Origin: Shewanella sairae
GTDB lineage: Bacteria; Pseudomonadota; Gammaproteobacteria; Enterobacterales; Shewanellaceae
NCBI RefSeq assembly: GCF_023283535.1
Contig: NZ_JAKILT010000053.1
Span: forward strand, 1-40,274
Direction: 5' to 3'
DNA length: 40,274 nt
The notes under the pieces: model-generated
What the model saw: the letters and a program-made list of their open reading frames with translations, nothing else
What the model was told of the DNA's origin: nothing
Database searches by the model: none
In this document: positions 23,187 to 33,217 of the stretch, in pieces
Layout: every line of letters begins with the position of its first letter
Position numbering within the stretch: the stretch's first letter is position 1
Translations under genes and position numbers: made by a program

Positions 23187-26100
23187 ATGAGCAAACTTCG
23201 CACCTTTCGTAGCAGAATATTAGCCCAAATAGCCTTACCCTTGATCGCCATAATGACAATGGTATTCGGAGTCAATGCTTGGCTGGCTTACCAAAATGAA
23301 AAACAAGATATTTACGCCCAATTAGCACAAAATGCTGATAATGCGGCTTTGCATTTGCAATATCTGTTAACAAGTGCTGAAACAGATACTCGCTCAACTG
23401 CTGATTTACTGACTGAAGCCAGTCATCAAGGTATGACGCCTGATGAAGAAAGGTTGAAGTTGTTGCTAATTCGCCGGTTAGAAAGGCATGAAGACTTTTA
23501 TGGGAATACGATAGCTTTCCGCGAAAATGTCATTGCAAATAAATCAATATTTGCACCTTATGCATATCGTCAAGGACATAAAATACTCACACTTGATATT
23601 GGCTCTGAAGGCTATAATTACGCTAATGGCGAGTGGGACTGGTGGAGCCAAGCGATCAATAACGATAATGGATATTGGACTCCCCCCTATTTTGATGCCG
23701 GCGGTGGTAATGAGTTAATGGTCAGTTACGCGCACTCATTTGGTGATCATATGCCTTATCTTGGTGTTGTAACCGTTGATTTAGCCTTAAGCCAAATCCC
23801 CAAAATACTCAACACCGCAGCAGACAATGTCGTGGTCATTAATGATATGGGGCAGATGATTTATCACCATGATAAAAACTTGTTGCTTGGGCAAGCCGCT
23901 GAACATTGGTTAACGAGTACCGAAGGTAATCAGGCATTTTTAGAACTCGTTGATGCTGGCACGCAGGGGTATGCAAGTATTGAGGATATGAATGGGGGAA
24001 AATACCTTGCGAGTATGGCTGTTGTACCTGCACTTAATTGGCGCGTAGTTATCCTGACATCAGATCAATTACTGTATGTTGAGCTATTGAATGCCATTTC
24101 CTCGCTAGGTTCAACCCTATCTTTACTCTCTATTTTATTGCTTATAACAGGTTACCTTACTGCAAAACGACTTACCCGACCGATTGAAGATTTAGAAAAG
24201 GGGATCGTTGCTTTTGGGGCCGGAGACACCAAACGAATTAGTAAACCTGTCGGCGCGACAAGTGAGATAGTCACACTCACAAACAAATTCAATGATATGG
24301 CTGAAGTGCTGGAGCAAAGGGAGGCTGCCCTGCTTGACTCTAGTGGTAACCGGTTTGCCAAATTGATTGATGGCATGAGTGACAAGTCTTTTTATTGCTC
24401 TGTGTATCCTGATGGATTATTGGGGCAAGTGAGTGCTGGTGTTGAAAAAGTACTCGGTATTACACCTGAATTGTTGAAAAGAAAGTATCAAAGGATGTTT
24501 TCTGGTAACCCAATTAATGAACTTAATTGGCAATATATGGATCAAGCATTACTTGGTGAAAAGGTGCCTCCTCATCAAGTTGAGATGGTGGATGGTCAAG
24601 GGAAGCTTAGGCGCTTAGATGTGTTTATGCAGCCCTTACTATCTGATAATCAGGAAGTGCTATCAGTTGAGGTGTTGTTTAGTGATGTTAGTGAACAATT
24701 TAGTGCTGCAGCTTGGTCCAATGCGGTGTTGGAGTCTGCTCCCGAGGCGATATTGATCGTTGGAGAGCGCGGTCAGTTAGTCTTTAGTAATAGCCGGTGT
24801 CAAAAGTTGTTTGGTTATGATGAAGAACAGATGAAGACGCTCTCAGTCGATGAACTAGTACCAGAGGCTGATCGTGGTGGGCATGCAGAACAACGTACGC
24901 AGTTTATTGCTGAAGGCCGTGATCGAAAAATGGGCCTTAATATGGGATCTACCTCAATGGGGTTGAAGTCTGATGGCACGGAGTTTCCTGTTGAGATTAG
25001 CCTTGGTTTACTGCCAAAAAATGAGGATGGAGAGCAGCAAGTCGCTGCTACAGTTAGAGATATTACAGTGGAACTGGCCATCGCTCAGCAAATAAAAGAC
25101 AGTGAAAATCGTTTCCGTGGACTTGTCGCCAATATACCAGGCGTGGTTTATCGAACGAGTATTGGTGATTTATGGATGATGGAATATGTCAGCGATAACA
25201 TCAGTAATATTAGTGGTTACCCTGCATCAGACTTTATCGAAAATAGTACCCGTAGTTATAAGAGTATTATGGTCGAAGAAGATGTCCCTTTGGTTAATAG
25301 CATTATTGAAGAGGCACTACTAGAGCAAAAGAGTTTTGAAGTGCAATACCGTATCAAACACAGAGACGGAAGTATCCATTGGGTTCAAGAAAAAGGTAAA
25401 GCCATTTATGATGATAACGCAACGGCTCTATGGTTCGATGGTAGTATTCATGACATTACCAGTAGTAAGTTGGCACAAGAAGTCATCGTTGCTTCACAGC
25501 GTCAATTAGAAACAATCACAGAGTCTATCCCTAGTACCGTATACCAAATGCATTGGCATGATGACTCTGCGAGTCAGTTTACCTTTTTATCCAGCGCCTG
25601 TATTACAACGCTAGGTTTTCATCGAAACGAAGTGCTTAATAACTTTGACTTGGTTGCAGAGTGTATCGTGAGCGAAGATCGTGCCGATATTATCCAAGCT
25701 CTGTCGGGCAAAAGTAGTAAGGGGATGAAATGGACTAAAGAGTTTAGGTACCAGCACCCAGTAGGTGATACGCGTTGGTTGCAAGCGGGGGCTCATGGCG
25801 ACCTTCAAAATGATGGCAGTATCATCTGGAACGGCTATCTGATGGATATTACAGACCGTAAACAGGTTGATAAAGAATTAGAGGAGCGAGAAGCGCACTT
25901 TAGGGCATTATTTGATAACGCTGGCATTGGCATTGTAAATGTAGATGAAAAAGGCACGATACTAGATTGTAACGAGCAATTTAGTCTCTATTTACAGGTT
26001 GGTGCCGATGAGGTCATTGGTCGTTCCTTTTTTGATTATCAGTTTGATGAAGATCGAGGCGCTACGCGGGCATTGTTTCATGAGCTTAGCGAGAATGGCA

Positions 26101-28541
26101 ATGGCTGTATCACCACTGAGGTACGTCTAGTCAACCAGGCATCTGAGTGTATGTGGATGGATCTAAGCTTAACGCGGTTACAAAACTCAGAGGGCAAGTT
26201 AAGTTCTTTTGTGTTGTCTATGGCGAATATCACCTCGTTAAAGTTAGTTTCTCAGCAGTTGAGTCAAGCAAAAGACATTGCAGATGCTGCTAACAAGGCT
26301 AAGAGTGACTTTTTAGCAAATATGTCCCATGAGATTCGCACACCGATGAATGCCATTATTGGCATGTCTCAGCTTTGTTTGCAGACTGATTTGGACTCTA
26401 AGCAGCAAAATTACGTACAAAAAATTGACCGCGCCTCTAAGTCTCTGCTTGGGATTATTAATGACATTCTTGATTTTTCTAAGATTGAAGCAGGCAAGCT
26501 TGATATCGAATCTGTGCCATTCCAGCTCGACACCATGCTTGAAGATCTTAGCGATATGTTCTCAAGCAAGGTCGCAGATAAACAGTTAGAGTTATTGTTT
26601 GCGGTTGCGCCTAATATTCCAAGGCACCTTGAAGGTGACCCGCTGCGCTTAAGCCAAGTGCTTATTAATTTAATGAATAATGCGATTAAGTTCACTGAGC
26701 AAGGTGAAGTACTGCTATCGATAAGCCAACTAGAGCAAGTCGGCAAGCAGGTTGTGCTCAAGTTTAGTGTACGTGATAGCGGTATCGGTTTAACGGAAGA
26801 GCAGCGCAATAAGCTGTTTAAGTCATTTAGCCAAGCAGACACATCTACCACACGCCGTTATGGCGGAACAGGGCTTGGGCTAGCAATTAGCAAGCAGTTA
26901 GTCGAGCTAATGGGCGGTGAAATCGGTGTTGAGAGCCAGTTTGGTAATGGCAGTACTTTTTACTTTAGTGTGAGCTTAAAGGTTGCAGATGAAAAGCAGT
27001 TAAAAGTCGAACACGATGTTGAAGGAAAACGTATTTTAGTTGTTGATGATAGTGAAACTGCTCGAGATATTCTTCGTACAACGCTTGAGAATATGGGCTT
27101 TGAAGTTGATGTGGCCAAAAGTGGCCTCGAAGCCATTGAGGCATGTAAAATCCAAGATTATGCTGTCGCACTTATCGATTGGCAGATGCCTGAAGTGGAG
27201 GGTTTAGAAACAGCCAAGCAAATTATAGCTAACCAAAGTCAGCCGCCGAAGATCTTGATTGTATCTGCGCACGCAAGTCAAGATTTGACAATTAAAATGA
27301 CTGATAGCGGTATTGCCGGTTATATCCCTAAGCCTATAAGTGCTTCACGGTTGCTCGATGGCATTATGTCATCGCTCGGTAAAAAAGCTGCTGTATCTGT
27401 CAGACGAAATGCTGTCGTTCTTAATCAACATTTGTTGTCGCAATTAAAAGGCAAGCGTGTCTTATTAGTGGAAGACAATGATATGAACCAAGAGATTGCC
27501 TGCGAATTTCTAGAGCAGGCAGGCATGGTGGTATCGATTGCTGAAAATGGCCAAGTCGCCCTAGAGAAGCTTACGATGCAAAGCTTTGATATCGTGCTAA
27601 TGGATTGTCAGATGCCGGTTATGGATGGCTATCAAGCAACACGAGAAATAAGGCTTCAGCCAAATTTGGTTGATTTACCTGTCATCGCGATGACTGCTAA
27701 TGCAATGGCTGGTGATAAAGAGATGTGCCTTAGCGCGGGAATGAATGATCACATTGCAAAACCAATCGAAGTCTCTTTGTTATATTCGACTTTGCTGAGC
27801 TATCTGGGCGCCCCCAAATCTACAGACACTGAGCGCTATCAACTTGGAGCCAGTAATGAGCAACAAGTATTATTTTGGCCGCAGCACCCAGAGATAGACA
27901 TAGATAAAGGTTTGCAGTTGGTACAAAACTCCGTGCGTTTGTACCGCAGGATTTTTGAGAGGTTCTATCAAGGCAAGCTAAATGTTGCAGATAGAATAGG
28001 CTCTGCACTTATGCAGGGTAAAATCGAAGATGCAATATTACATGCGCATACACTTAAAGGTGTTGCTGGGAATTTAAGTTCGCCAAAGTTGGTAGAGCTT
28101 GCGAGGCACATTGAAGAGCAGTTAACGAACGAAACCGATGTTGACATCAGTGAAGAACTTGAGCAACTCGCTAAACTGGTTGGTTCAATTGGTAAGGCTA
28201 TTGCTGACTGGCAGCGGTTAGTGGAGCAACAAGAGCAAATCGCGGATGAAATAGACGCAAGTGGAAAAACAGACTTAACACTTAACGCCATTACCAGTGA
28301 GAAACCTATCGTTGATACGCAAGATTCATTTAGTGATACGCAGTTAATCACGGTGATAAAGGAGCTATTCGTAGCGCTTGAGGAGGGTGACGCCGATGCT
28401 GTGGAAAAGATCCGCTACGTTCATCAGCATGTTCCTGCCCCCTTAGGCTTGCAAGTTGAAATGGCTATTAATTTGGTTAACAGTTATCAATTTGACGAAG
28501 CAATTGATTTATTAAAATCAATTTTTAGTGATATTAAATAA
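23187..28541 (+). CDS. Hybrid sensor histidine kinase: Cache, HAMP, five PAS, HisKA, HATPase, two REC, HPt
   Basis: A 1784-residue membrane sensor. TM1 about 12-33; a periplasmic Cache-like domain (about 35-295; GEWDWWSQA, YLGVVTVDL); TM2 about 302-325; HAMP (about 326-380). Five PAS domains follow (about 388-510, 512-640, 645-770, 775-900, 905-1030). HisKA has MSHEIRTPMNAI with phospho-accepting His1048; HATPase has LMNNAIKFT and GGTGLGLAI. Receiver 1 carries Asp1331, receiver 2 Asp1473, and HPt carries His1621 (HTLKG). All phosphorelay residues are intact. The Cache domain suggests a small external ligand. The HD-GYP response regulator 94 bp downstream is the likely output. It is very long for the family because of the PAS repeats. 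The last 120 residues show no motif. Confidence 0.93.
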   Translation: MSKLRTFRSRILAQIALPLIAIMTMVFGVNAWLAYQNEKQDIYAQLAQNADNAALHLQYLLTSAETDTRSTADLLTEASHQGMTPDEERLKLLLIRRLERHEDFYGNTIAFRENVIANKSIFAPYAYRQGHKILTLDIGSEGYNYANGEWDWWSQAINNDNGYWTPPYFDAGGGNELMVSYAHSFGDHMPYLGVVTVDLALSQIPKILNTAADNVVVINDMGQMIYHHDKNLLLGQAAEHWLTSTEGNQAFLELVDAGTQGYASIEDMNGGKYLASMAVVPALNWRVVILTSDQLLYVELLNAISSLGSTLSLLSILLLITGYLTAKRLTRPIEDLEKGIVAFGAGDTKRISKPVGATSEIVTLTNKFNDMAEVLEQREAALLDSSGNRFAKLIDGMSDKSFYCSVYPDGLLGQVSAGVEKVLGITPELLKRKYQRMFSGNPINELNWQYMDQALLGEKVPPHQVEMVDGQGKLRRLDVFMQPLLSDNQEVLSVEVLFSDVSEQFSAAAWSNAVLESAPEAILIVGERGQLVFSNSRCQKLFGYDEEQMKTLSVDELVPEADRGGHAEQRTQFIAEGRDRKMGLNMGSTSMGLKSDGTEFPVEISLGLLPKNEDGEQQVAATVRDITVELAIAQQIKDSENRFRGLVANIPGVVYRTSIGDLWMMEYVSDNISNISGYPASDFIENSTRSYKSIMVEEDVPLVNSIIEEALLEQKSFEVQYRIKHRDGSIHWVQEKGKAIYDDNATALWFDGSIHDITSSKLAQEVIVASQRQLETITESIPSTVYQMHWHDDSASQFTFLSSACITTLGFHRNEVLNNFDLVAECIVSEDRADIIQALSGKSSKGMKWTKEFRYQHPVGDTRWLQAGAHGDLQNDGSIIWNGYLMDITDRKQVDKELEEREAHFRALFDNAGIGIVNVDEKGTILDCNEQFSLYLQVGADEVIGRSFFDYQFDEDRGATRALFHELSENGNGCITTEVRLVNQASECMWMDLSLTRLQNSEGKLSSFVLSMANITSLKLVSQQLSQAKDIADAANKAKSDFLANMSHEIRTPMNAIIGMSQLCLQTDLDSKQQNYVQKIDRASKSLLGIINDILDFSKIEAGKLDIESVPFQLDTMLEDLSDMFSSKVADKQLELLFAVAPNIPRHLEGDPLRLSQVLINLMNNAIKFTEQGEVLLSISQLEQVGKQVVLKFSVRDSGIGLTEEQRNKLFKSFSQADTSTTRRYGGTGLGLAISKQLVELMGGEIGVESQFGNGSTFYFSVSLKVADEKQLKVEHDVEGKRILVVDDSETARDILRTTLENMGFEVDVAKSGLEAIEACKIQDYAVALIDWQMPEVEGLETAKQIIANQSQPPKILIVSAHASQDLTIKMTDSGIAGYIPKPISASRLLDGIMSSLGKKAAVSVRRNAVVLNQHLLSQLKGKRVLLVEDNDMNQEIACEFLEQAGMVVSIAENGQVALEKLTMQSFDIVLMDCQMPVMDGYQATREIRLQPNLVDLPVIAMTANAMAGDKEMCLSAGMNDHIAKPIEVSLLYSTLLSYLGAPKSTDTERYQLGASNEQQVLFWPQHPEIDIDKGLQLVQNSVRLYRRIFERFYQGKLNVADRIGSALMQGKIEDAILHAHTLKGVAGNLSSPKLVELARHIEEQLTNETDVDISEELEQLAKLVGSIGKAIADWQRLVEQQEQIADEIDASGKTDLTLNAITSEKPIVDTQDSFSDTQLITVIKELFVALEEGDADAVEKIRYVHQHVPAPLGLQVEMAINLVNSYQFDEAIDLLKSIFSDIK

Positions 28542-28635
28542 TTGACTACGGTGATTATTCGTAAATAACTCCAGGTTTTTAGTGGTGCTAGGTAGTGCAC
28601 GATAGGGCCTGGGGAGCGAATAAAGAGGAGTTTGA

Positions 28636-29655
28636 ATGGATAAGGCCACTATACTGGTTGTTGATGATACCCCTGCAAATATAGATATTTTGGTAGGGAT
28701 ACTTGGACCTGATTATAGGGTGAAGGTGGCTATTGATGGTCCAAGAGCTTTGCTGCAGGCTGCGAAATCTAGCCCGGATTTAATTTTACTTGATGTGATG
28801 ATGCCGGGAATGAATGGCTATGAGGTGTGCAAGCAGCTAAAGCAAGATCCACTAACAAGCCATATACCAGTGATTTTTGTAACCGCATTGACTGAGGTTG
28901 CTGATGAAACTCAAGGGTTTGAGCTTGGTGCTGTCGATTACATAACCAAGCCAGTTAGTGCTCCGGTTGTTAAGGCTCGGGTAAAAACACACTTAGCCTT
29001 ATATGACCAAAAGCGGTTGCTTGAACAAGAAGTTAAGGCTCGTACCAAAGAGCTTGAACAAACCCGCTTTGAGATTATTCGCCGCCTTGGTCGCGCAGCC
29101 GAGTATAAAGATAATGAAACAGGCTTACATGTGGTAAGGATGAGTCATTATGCTCGTTTGTTGGCTATTGAGTCTGGTTTACCGGCGCAATACTGCGAGC
29201 TGATTTATAATGCTGCTCCGATGCACGATATTGGTAAAATTGGCACGCCAGATTCAATTTTAAAAAAGCCTGATAAGCTGAATGAAGACGAATGGATTGA
29301 GATGCAACGACATGCTGAAATTGGAGCAGAAATTCTCGGTGAACATAGTGACCCATTACTAGAAATGGCACGCAGAATTGCAATTAGTCACCATGAAAAA
29401 TGGGATGGCAGTGGTTACCCACATGGTTTAGCTGGCACCGATATTCCGCTAGAGGGACGCATTATTGCTATTGCCGATGTGTTTGATGCATTAACCTCAA
29501 TCCGGCCTTATAAAAAAGCCTGGTCAGTTGAAGAAACCGTTGCGCTAATTGAGAGTGAATCAGGCAAACACTTTGATCCAGAGCTCGTGGTGCATTTTAA
29601 GCAAGTTGTAGACGAAGCGATAAAAATTCGCGATAGCTATGGCGAAAATACGTAG
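28636..29655 (+). CDS. HD-GYP response regulator, probable c-di-GMP phosphodiesterase
   Basis: A 339-residue protein. The receiver domain spans about 4-120 (VVDDTPAN, acceptor Asp53 in LLDVMMP, Lys105 in KPV). A short coiled coil (about 122-145) leads to the HD-GYP domain (about 148-335). Catalytic residues are intact: His197-Asp198 in MHDIGKIG, HHEKWDGSGYP at 252-262 with the GYP triad, and IADVFDALTS. Hydrolysis of cyclic di-GMP to GMP is expected on phosphorylation by the upstream hybrid kinase. A clear AGAGGAG lies 7-8 bp before the ATG. It opposes the diguanylate cyclase at 9121-10101. Confidence 0.94.
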   Translation: MDKATILVVDDTPANIDILVGILGPDYRVKVAIDGPRALLQAAKSSPDLILLDVMMPGMNGYEVCKQLKQDPLTSHIPVIFVTALTEVADETQGFELGAVDYITKPVSAPVVKARVKTHLALYDQKRLLEQEVKARTKELEQTRFEIIRRLGRAAEYKDNETGLHVVRMSHYARLLAIESGLPAQYCELIYNAAPMHDIGKIGTPDSILKKPDKLNEDEWIEMQRHAEIGAEILGEHSDPLLEMARRIAISHHEKWDGSGYPHGLAGTDIPLEGRIIAIADVFDALTSIRPYKKAWSVEETVALIESESGKHFDPELVVHFKQVVDEAIKIRDSYGENT

Positions 29656-29693
29656 TGGCATTACTGAATCAGCATAACTTTGTATGAGTTAGC

Positions 29694-29718
29694 AAAAAGG
29701 CGCATTAAGCGCCTTTTT
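29694..29718. terminator. Bidirectional terminator between the HD-GYP gene and ygfZ
   Basis: Perfect 10-bp stem AAAAAGGCGC / GCGCCTTTTT with loop ATTAA; T-runs on both strands. Confidence 0.88.
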
Positions 29719-29752
29719 TATTAACTAACAGAAGTCAGGTATTAATTGCAGC

Positions 29753-30724
29753 TTAGTCTTGTTCTTCTAGCGAGTATGGCAGTGCAATAAGGCTTAAAAT
29801 TGAAGCTTCATCACCGGCAATTCTTAATTTTGCATCAAGCTCTGTGTCGTTAGCCAATACCGCAGTTAGCAATACTTGGCCATCACGCTGAGTGCTTTCG
29901 ATAATGGTTCCAGCTCGGCGGAAACCAGCATCATCCTCTAACGCAATTTCAAGCTGGCTTTCACTGGTTAATGGCAACGATACCTGACCAGTTACAATAT
30001 AAAGGGCACGCTTATTACCGCCGCGATACTTCATACGGGCAATGGTTTCTTGGCCCATGTAACAGCCTTTATTAAAGCTAATGCCATTAACTGCCTGCAC
30101 GTTACACATTTGCGGTACAAATTGGCCTTGGTGGGCAGCGGCAATATTTGGGTAACCCGCTAGAATCTCCAGTACTTGCCATGCGCTTGCATCAAAGATA
30201 GGTTGCTCGATTTTAGCCACTAATGCATCAGCATGTGCTTGGTCGATAGCCAAGATATAACGACCGTTATCATGAATAATTACGCCATTATCAATCAAGG
30301 TGAGTTCAGCATTAAGCTCACCAAACTGTGTGGTTAGCCAAGCCTTTGCTTGCTCGCCGGCCACTCCTAGGAGTAACCAAGAGTCAGTGACGTCGGCTAA
30401 ATCAGCTTTGCTAAATACGGCATACTTTTGCAGTTGTGGTAGGTCTAATGCCAAGGTGTCTTTTGGCATCATTAAGAATAGGGTGTCATCTTTGGCAAAG
30501 GTTCTAAAGGTCGCCAACATTTTACCCTTAGGATCACAATGTGCGCCCCAACGCCATTGGTCATTTTCAAGTGAGCTAATATCGGTGGTCACTTGGCCGT
30601 GAATAAAGCTGCGACCTTGCTCACCTGTGACAGACATTAAGCCTAAGTGTGAAAGTTCAGCAAAAAGCAGTTCTGGCTGTGGGTCGTTAAGAGACCAAGT
30701 AGGCTGAGAAGTTGACAGCGTCAT
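29753..30724 (-). CDS. ygfZ: YgfZ, folate-binding protein for Fe-S cluster and tRNA maintenance
   Basis: A 323-residue GcvT-like protein with the diagnostic motif KGCYMGQE followed by TIARMKYRG (Cys221 from this start). YgfZ binds tetrahydrofolate and helps assemble or repair certain 4Fe-4S enzymes such as the tRNA methylthiolase MiaB. Further family blocks are FIHGQVTTDI near residue 41 and FNKG just before the motif. I use the ATG at 30724; a TTG four codons earlier (30736) is possible, and neither has a strong ribosome site. It stands alone between terminators. Confidence 0.92.
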   Translation of the reverse strand: MTLSTSQPTWSLNDPQPELLFAELSHLGLMSVTGEQGRSFIHGQVTTDISSLENDQWRWGAHCDPKGKMLATFRTFAKDDTLFLMMPKDTLALDLPQLQKYAVFSKADLADVTDSWLLLGVAGEQAKAWLTTQFGELNAELTLIDNGVIIHDNGRYILAIDQAHADALVAKIEQPIFDASAWQVLEILAGYPNIAAAHQGQFVPQMCNVQAVNGISFNKGCYMGQETIARMKYRGGNKRALYIVTGQVSLPLTSESQLEIALEDDAGFRRAGTIIESTQRDGQVLLTAVLANDTELDAKLRIAGDEASILSLIALPYSLEEQD

Positions 30725-30830
30725 CTGAGAGTCCAAGAATTAAATCAAGTAAGGACAATGATTGTACCGCTAATTTCCAAGCGTGCAAGCGCAGTAGCTC
30801 AAACAATTTGTGTCGCAGTAGATAAAAACA

Positions 30831-30860
30831 AAGGCCGTATAAACTGATTTATACGGCCTT
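30831..30860 (-). terminator. Terminator of serA
   Basis: Perfect 13-bp stem AAGGCCGTATAAA / TTTATACGGCCTT with a 4-nt loop. On the minus strand it is followed by TGTTTTT, 50 bp after the serA stop. Confidence 0.85.
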
Positions 30861-30910
30861 ATTTTACGTGCTATTAGGTTGGTGCTAACGCATCCGGTTT
30901 ATAGCTTCAA

Positions 30911-32140
30911 TCAGTGAAGTAAACGGGTTCTAATCGTCCCTTCAATTGCCTGCATTTCAACTAAGGCTTCATCAGCTTGATCTGAGTCGACTTCCATCAC
31001 TACATAACCAATTTCAGCGGTAGTTTGTAGATACTGAGCAGCAATGTTGATGCCTTTCTCTGCAAACGCCGAGTTAATCTTGATTAGAATACCTGGGCGG
31101 TTGTGGTGAATATGCAACAAGCGAGATGTGCCTGTATGTTGCGCTAGCGACACTTCAGGGAAGTTAACTGCTGTCATGGTCGAACCATTATCAGAGTACT
31201 TAGCCAGCTTACCAGCAACTTCAATACCAATGTTTTCTTGGGCTTCAGCTGTACTGCCACCTACATGAGGTGTGAGTAACACGTTATCTAGGCCGCGTAG
31301 TGGGCTGATAAACTCATCGTCATTTGACTTAGGCTCAACCGGGAATACGTCGATTGCCGCGCCAGCAAGGTGATTTTCTTTTAGCGATGCCGCTAATGCA
31401 TCAATGTCGACTACTGTGCCGCGTGAAGCATTAATTAAAATACTGCCTTTACGCATATTGGCTAACTCTTCAAAGCCAATCATGTTTTTAGTTTGTGGTG
31501 TCTCAGGTACGTGCAAACTGACTACATCAGAAATAGACAATAGTTGTTGTAGTGAATGCACTTGTTGAGCGTTACCTAGTGGTAACTTGTCTTCGATATC
31601 GAAGAAAATCACTCGCATACCTAATGTTTCAGCCAAAATACCTAGCTGAGTACCAATATGGCCGTAACCTATCACACCTAAGGTTTTGCCGCGAGCTTCA
31701 TAGCTGCCAGAGGCGCTTTTTAGCCAACCGCCGCGGTGAGCTAGCGCGTTACGTTCTGGGATCCCACGTAGCAGCATGATAATTTCGCCTAATACTAATT
31801 CGGCTACGCTACGAGTGTTAGAGAACGGGGCGTTGAATACAGGCACACCTAGTTTTTCAGCTGCTTTAAGGCTGACTTGATTGGTGCCAATACAGAAACA
31901 ACCAATGCCAACTAATTTTTCAGCGCGGGACAATACATCTTCAGTCAATTGGGTACGGGAGCGAATACCAATGAAATGTGCATCTTTTACCGCTGAAAGA
32001 AGCTCGTCTTCAGCAAGTGACGCTTTGTGATATTCAATATTGGTGTAACCAGCACGTTCAAACACATCTACCGCAGATTGGTGGACGCCTTCCAACAGCA
32101 GGATCTTAATTTTATCCTTGTCCAGCGAATGTTTCGCCAT
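30911..32140 (-). CDS. serA: D-3-phosphoglycerate dehydrogenase
   Basis: A 409-residue NAD-dependent enzyme that oxidises 3-phosphoglycerate to 3-phosphohydroxypyruvate, the first step of serine synthesis. The NAD loop is GYGHIG (158-163). Catalytic residues are Arg240 (NASRG), Glu269 (FPVEP) and His292 (LTPHVGGST). The C-terminal ACT domain (about 335-409; HHNRPGILIKIN) is the serine feedback site. Length equals E. coli SerA (410). It is a single gene, divergent from the YjdF-like gene. Confidence 0.97.
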   Translation of the reverse strand: MAKHSLDKDKIKILLLEGVHQSAVDVFERAGYTNIEYHKASLAEDELLSAVKDAHFIGIRSRTQLTEDVLSRAEKLVGIGCFCIGTNQVSLKAAEKLGVPVFNAPFSNTRSVAELVLGEIIMLLRGIPERNALAHRGGWLKSASGSYEARGKTLGVIGYGHIGTQLGILAETLGMRVIFFDIEDKLPLGNAQQVHSLQQLLSISDVVSLHVPETPQTKNMIGFEELANMRKGSILINASRGTVVDIDALAASLKENHLAGAAIDVFPVEPKSNDDEFISPLRGLDNVLLTPHVGGSTAEAQENIGIEVAGKLAKYSDNGSTMTAVNFPEVSLAQHTGTSRLLHIHHNRPGILIKINSAFAEKGINIAAQYLQTTAEIGYVVMEVDSDQADEALVEMQAIEGTIRTRLLH

Positions 32141-32404
32141 GATTTATGTACCCTTTTAGTTTATATGTATTATGTATACTTAATGCCACCGCAGAGACGA
32201 CTAAACTCTACGTTGTAGGAGTGGTTTGGGTATAGACTGTCAATGTACTAAGGACTGTAAAGCCTCGACAACCGAAATTTGCTTCGAGAGTTCGAAAGCG
32301 TAACAGAGGTAACAAAGTAGCACTTTTTTTTGCGCCTGTGGAGGGCTAGATGGCTAAAGTGTTTGTTCTTAATTTAGAACAATATGGTATATGAGGACAT
32401 TATT

Positions 32405-33010
32405 TTGCATAAAAGCATCGCGTGGCTAGTGGTATTCTTTGCCGTATTAATTTGGTCAGGGATAAACCCTAAAGATCAATTTACTTGGTTTTTAGAAGTG
32501 GCGCCGGCAATTATTGCCTTACCTATTTTAATCTTCACCCGTAAAAGTTTTGCGCTCACCAGTTTGGCTTACGTACTTATTTTGATTCACTGCGTGATTT
32601 TAATGGTTGGTGGGCATTACACCTATGCTGAGGTGCCGCTGTTTGATTGGATTGCAGATTGGACCGGCGGTGGTCGTAATAACTACGATAAGGTTGGACA
32701 TTTGGCTCAAGGTTTTATCCCGGCGTTATTAGCCCGTGAAGTGTTTATTCGCCTTAGCGTGGTAAAAGTTGGCGCTTGGTGTAATTTCTTAGCGGTTTGT
32801 TTTGCGTTAGCCTTCTCTGCTTTTTATGAGTTGATTGAATGGTGGGTTGCAGAGCTAACCGGTGAAGATGCCGAAGCGTTCTTGGGAACCCAAGGCTACG
32901 TGTGGGACACGCAATCAGATATGGCAATGGCATTGATTGGTGCTATTGCGTCAGTAATTTTACTCGGGCGTATACACGATAAGCAATTGCGCCAAAAATT
33001 AGCTGAATAA
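32405..33010 (+). CDS. YjdF-like inner-membrane protein (DUF2238)
   Basis: A membrane protein of about 201 residues with five or six spans (for example WLVVFFAVLIWSG, IIALPILIF, LAYVLILIHCVILMV, FLAVCFALAFSAFYELIEW, MAMALIGAIASVILL). The family block NNYDKVGHLAQGF followed by IPALLAREV, and the later FYELIEWW and YVWDTQSDM, mark DUF2238 (E. coli YjdF). Function is unknown. I choose the TTG at 32405 because GAGGA lies 7 bp upstream; an in-frame ATG at 32384 has no ribosome site but would give 208 residues. The gene is divergent from serA. Confidence 0.8.
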   Translation: MHKSIAWLVVFFAVLIWSGINPKDQFTWFLEVAPAIIALPILIFTRKSFALTSLAYVLILIHCVILMVGGHYTYAEVPLFDWIADWTGGGRNNYDKVGHLAQGFIPALLAREVFIRLSVVKVGAWCNFLAVCFALAFSAFYELIEWWVAELTGEDAEAFLGTQGYVWDTQSDMAMALIGAIASVILLGRIHDKQLRQKLAE

Positions 33011-33070
33011 GCAATCTTGTTGAGTTAGCAGAAGCACGAGTACTGCATCTTGTGTGGATAGTCTGTATAC

Positions 33071-33102
33071 TTTACGCGCATCGTCTAAGCGGTGTGCGTA
33101 AA
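33071..33102. other. Hairpin in the spacer between the YjdF-like and csgD-like genes
   Basis: A 10-bp stem TTTACGCGCA (33071-33080) / TGTGCGTAAA (33093-33102) with one G-U pair. A second short hairpin TGTGC...GCACA (33151-33167) follows, 51 bp before the regulator gene. No T-run. It may be a leader structure of the regulator. Confidence 0.4.
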
Positions 33103-33217
33103 TCATTAATTTAACGCTGTAACCATTTCTATGGATAGAAGAAGCTAGCATGTGCATTTTAAGCACAGTGTAAGTTGGCTTTATAAAGCGGAATGGTAGA
33201 ACTTTTCAGGGAGAAAA

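Noticed and set aside
26411..26851. 146-codon antisense frame in the hybrid kinase
   Set aside because: Shadow of the conserved HisKA/HATPase coding sequence, rich in Ser/Leu as expected for an antisense frame.
27968..28351. 127-codon antisense frame over the HPt region
   Set aside because: Low-complexity Ser/Cys shadow of the HPt coding strand.
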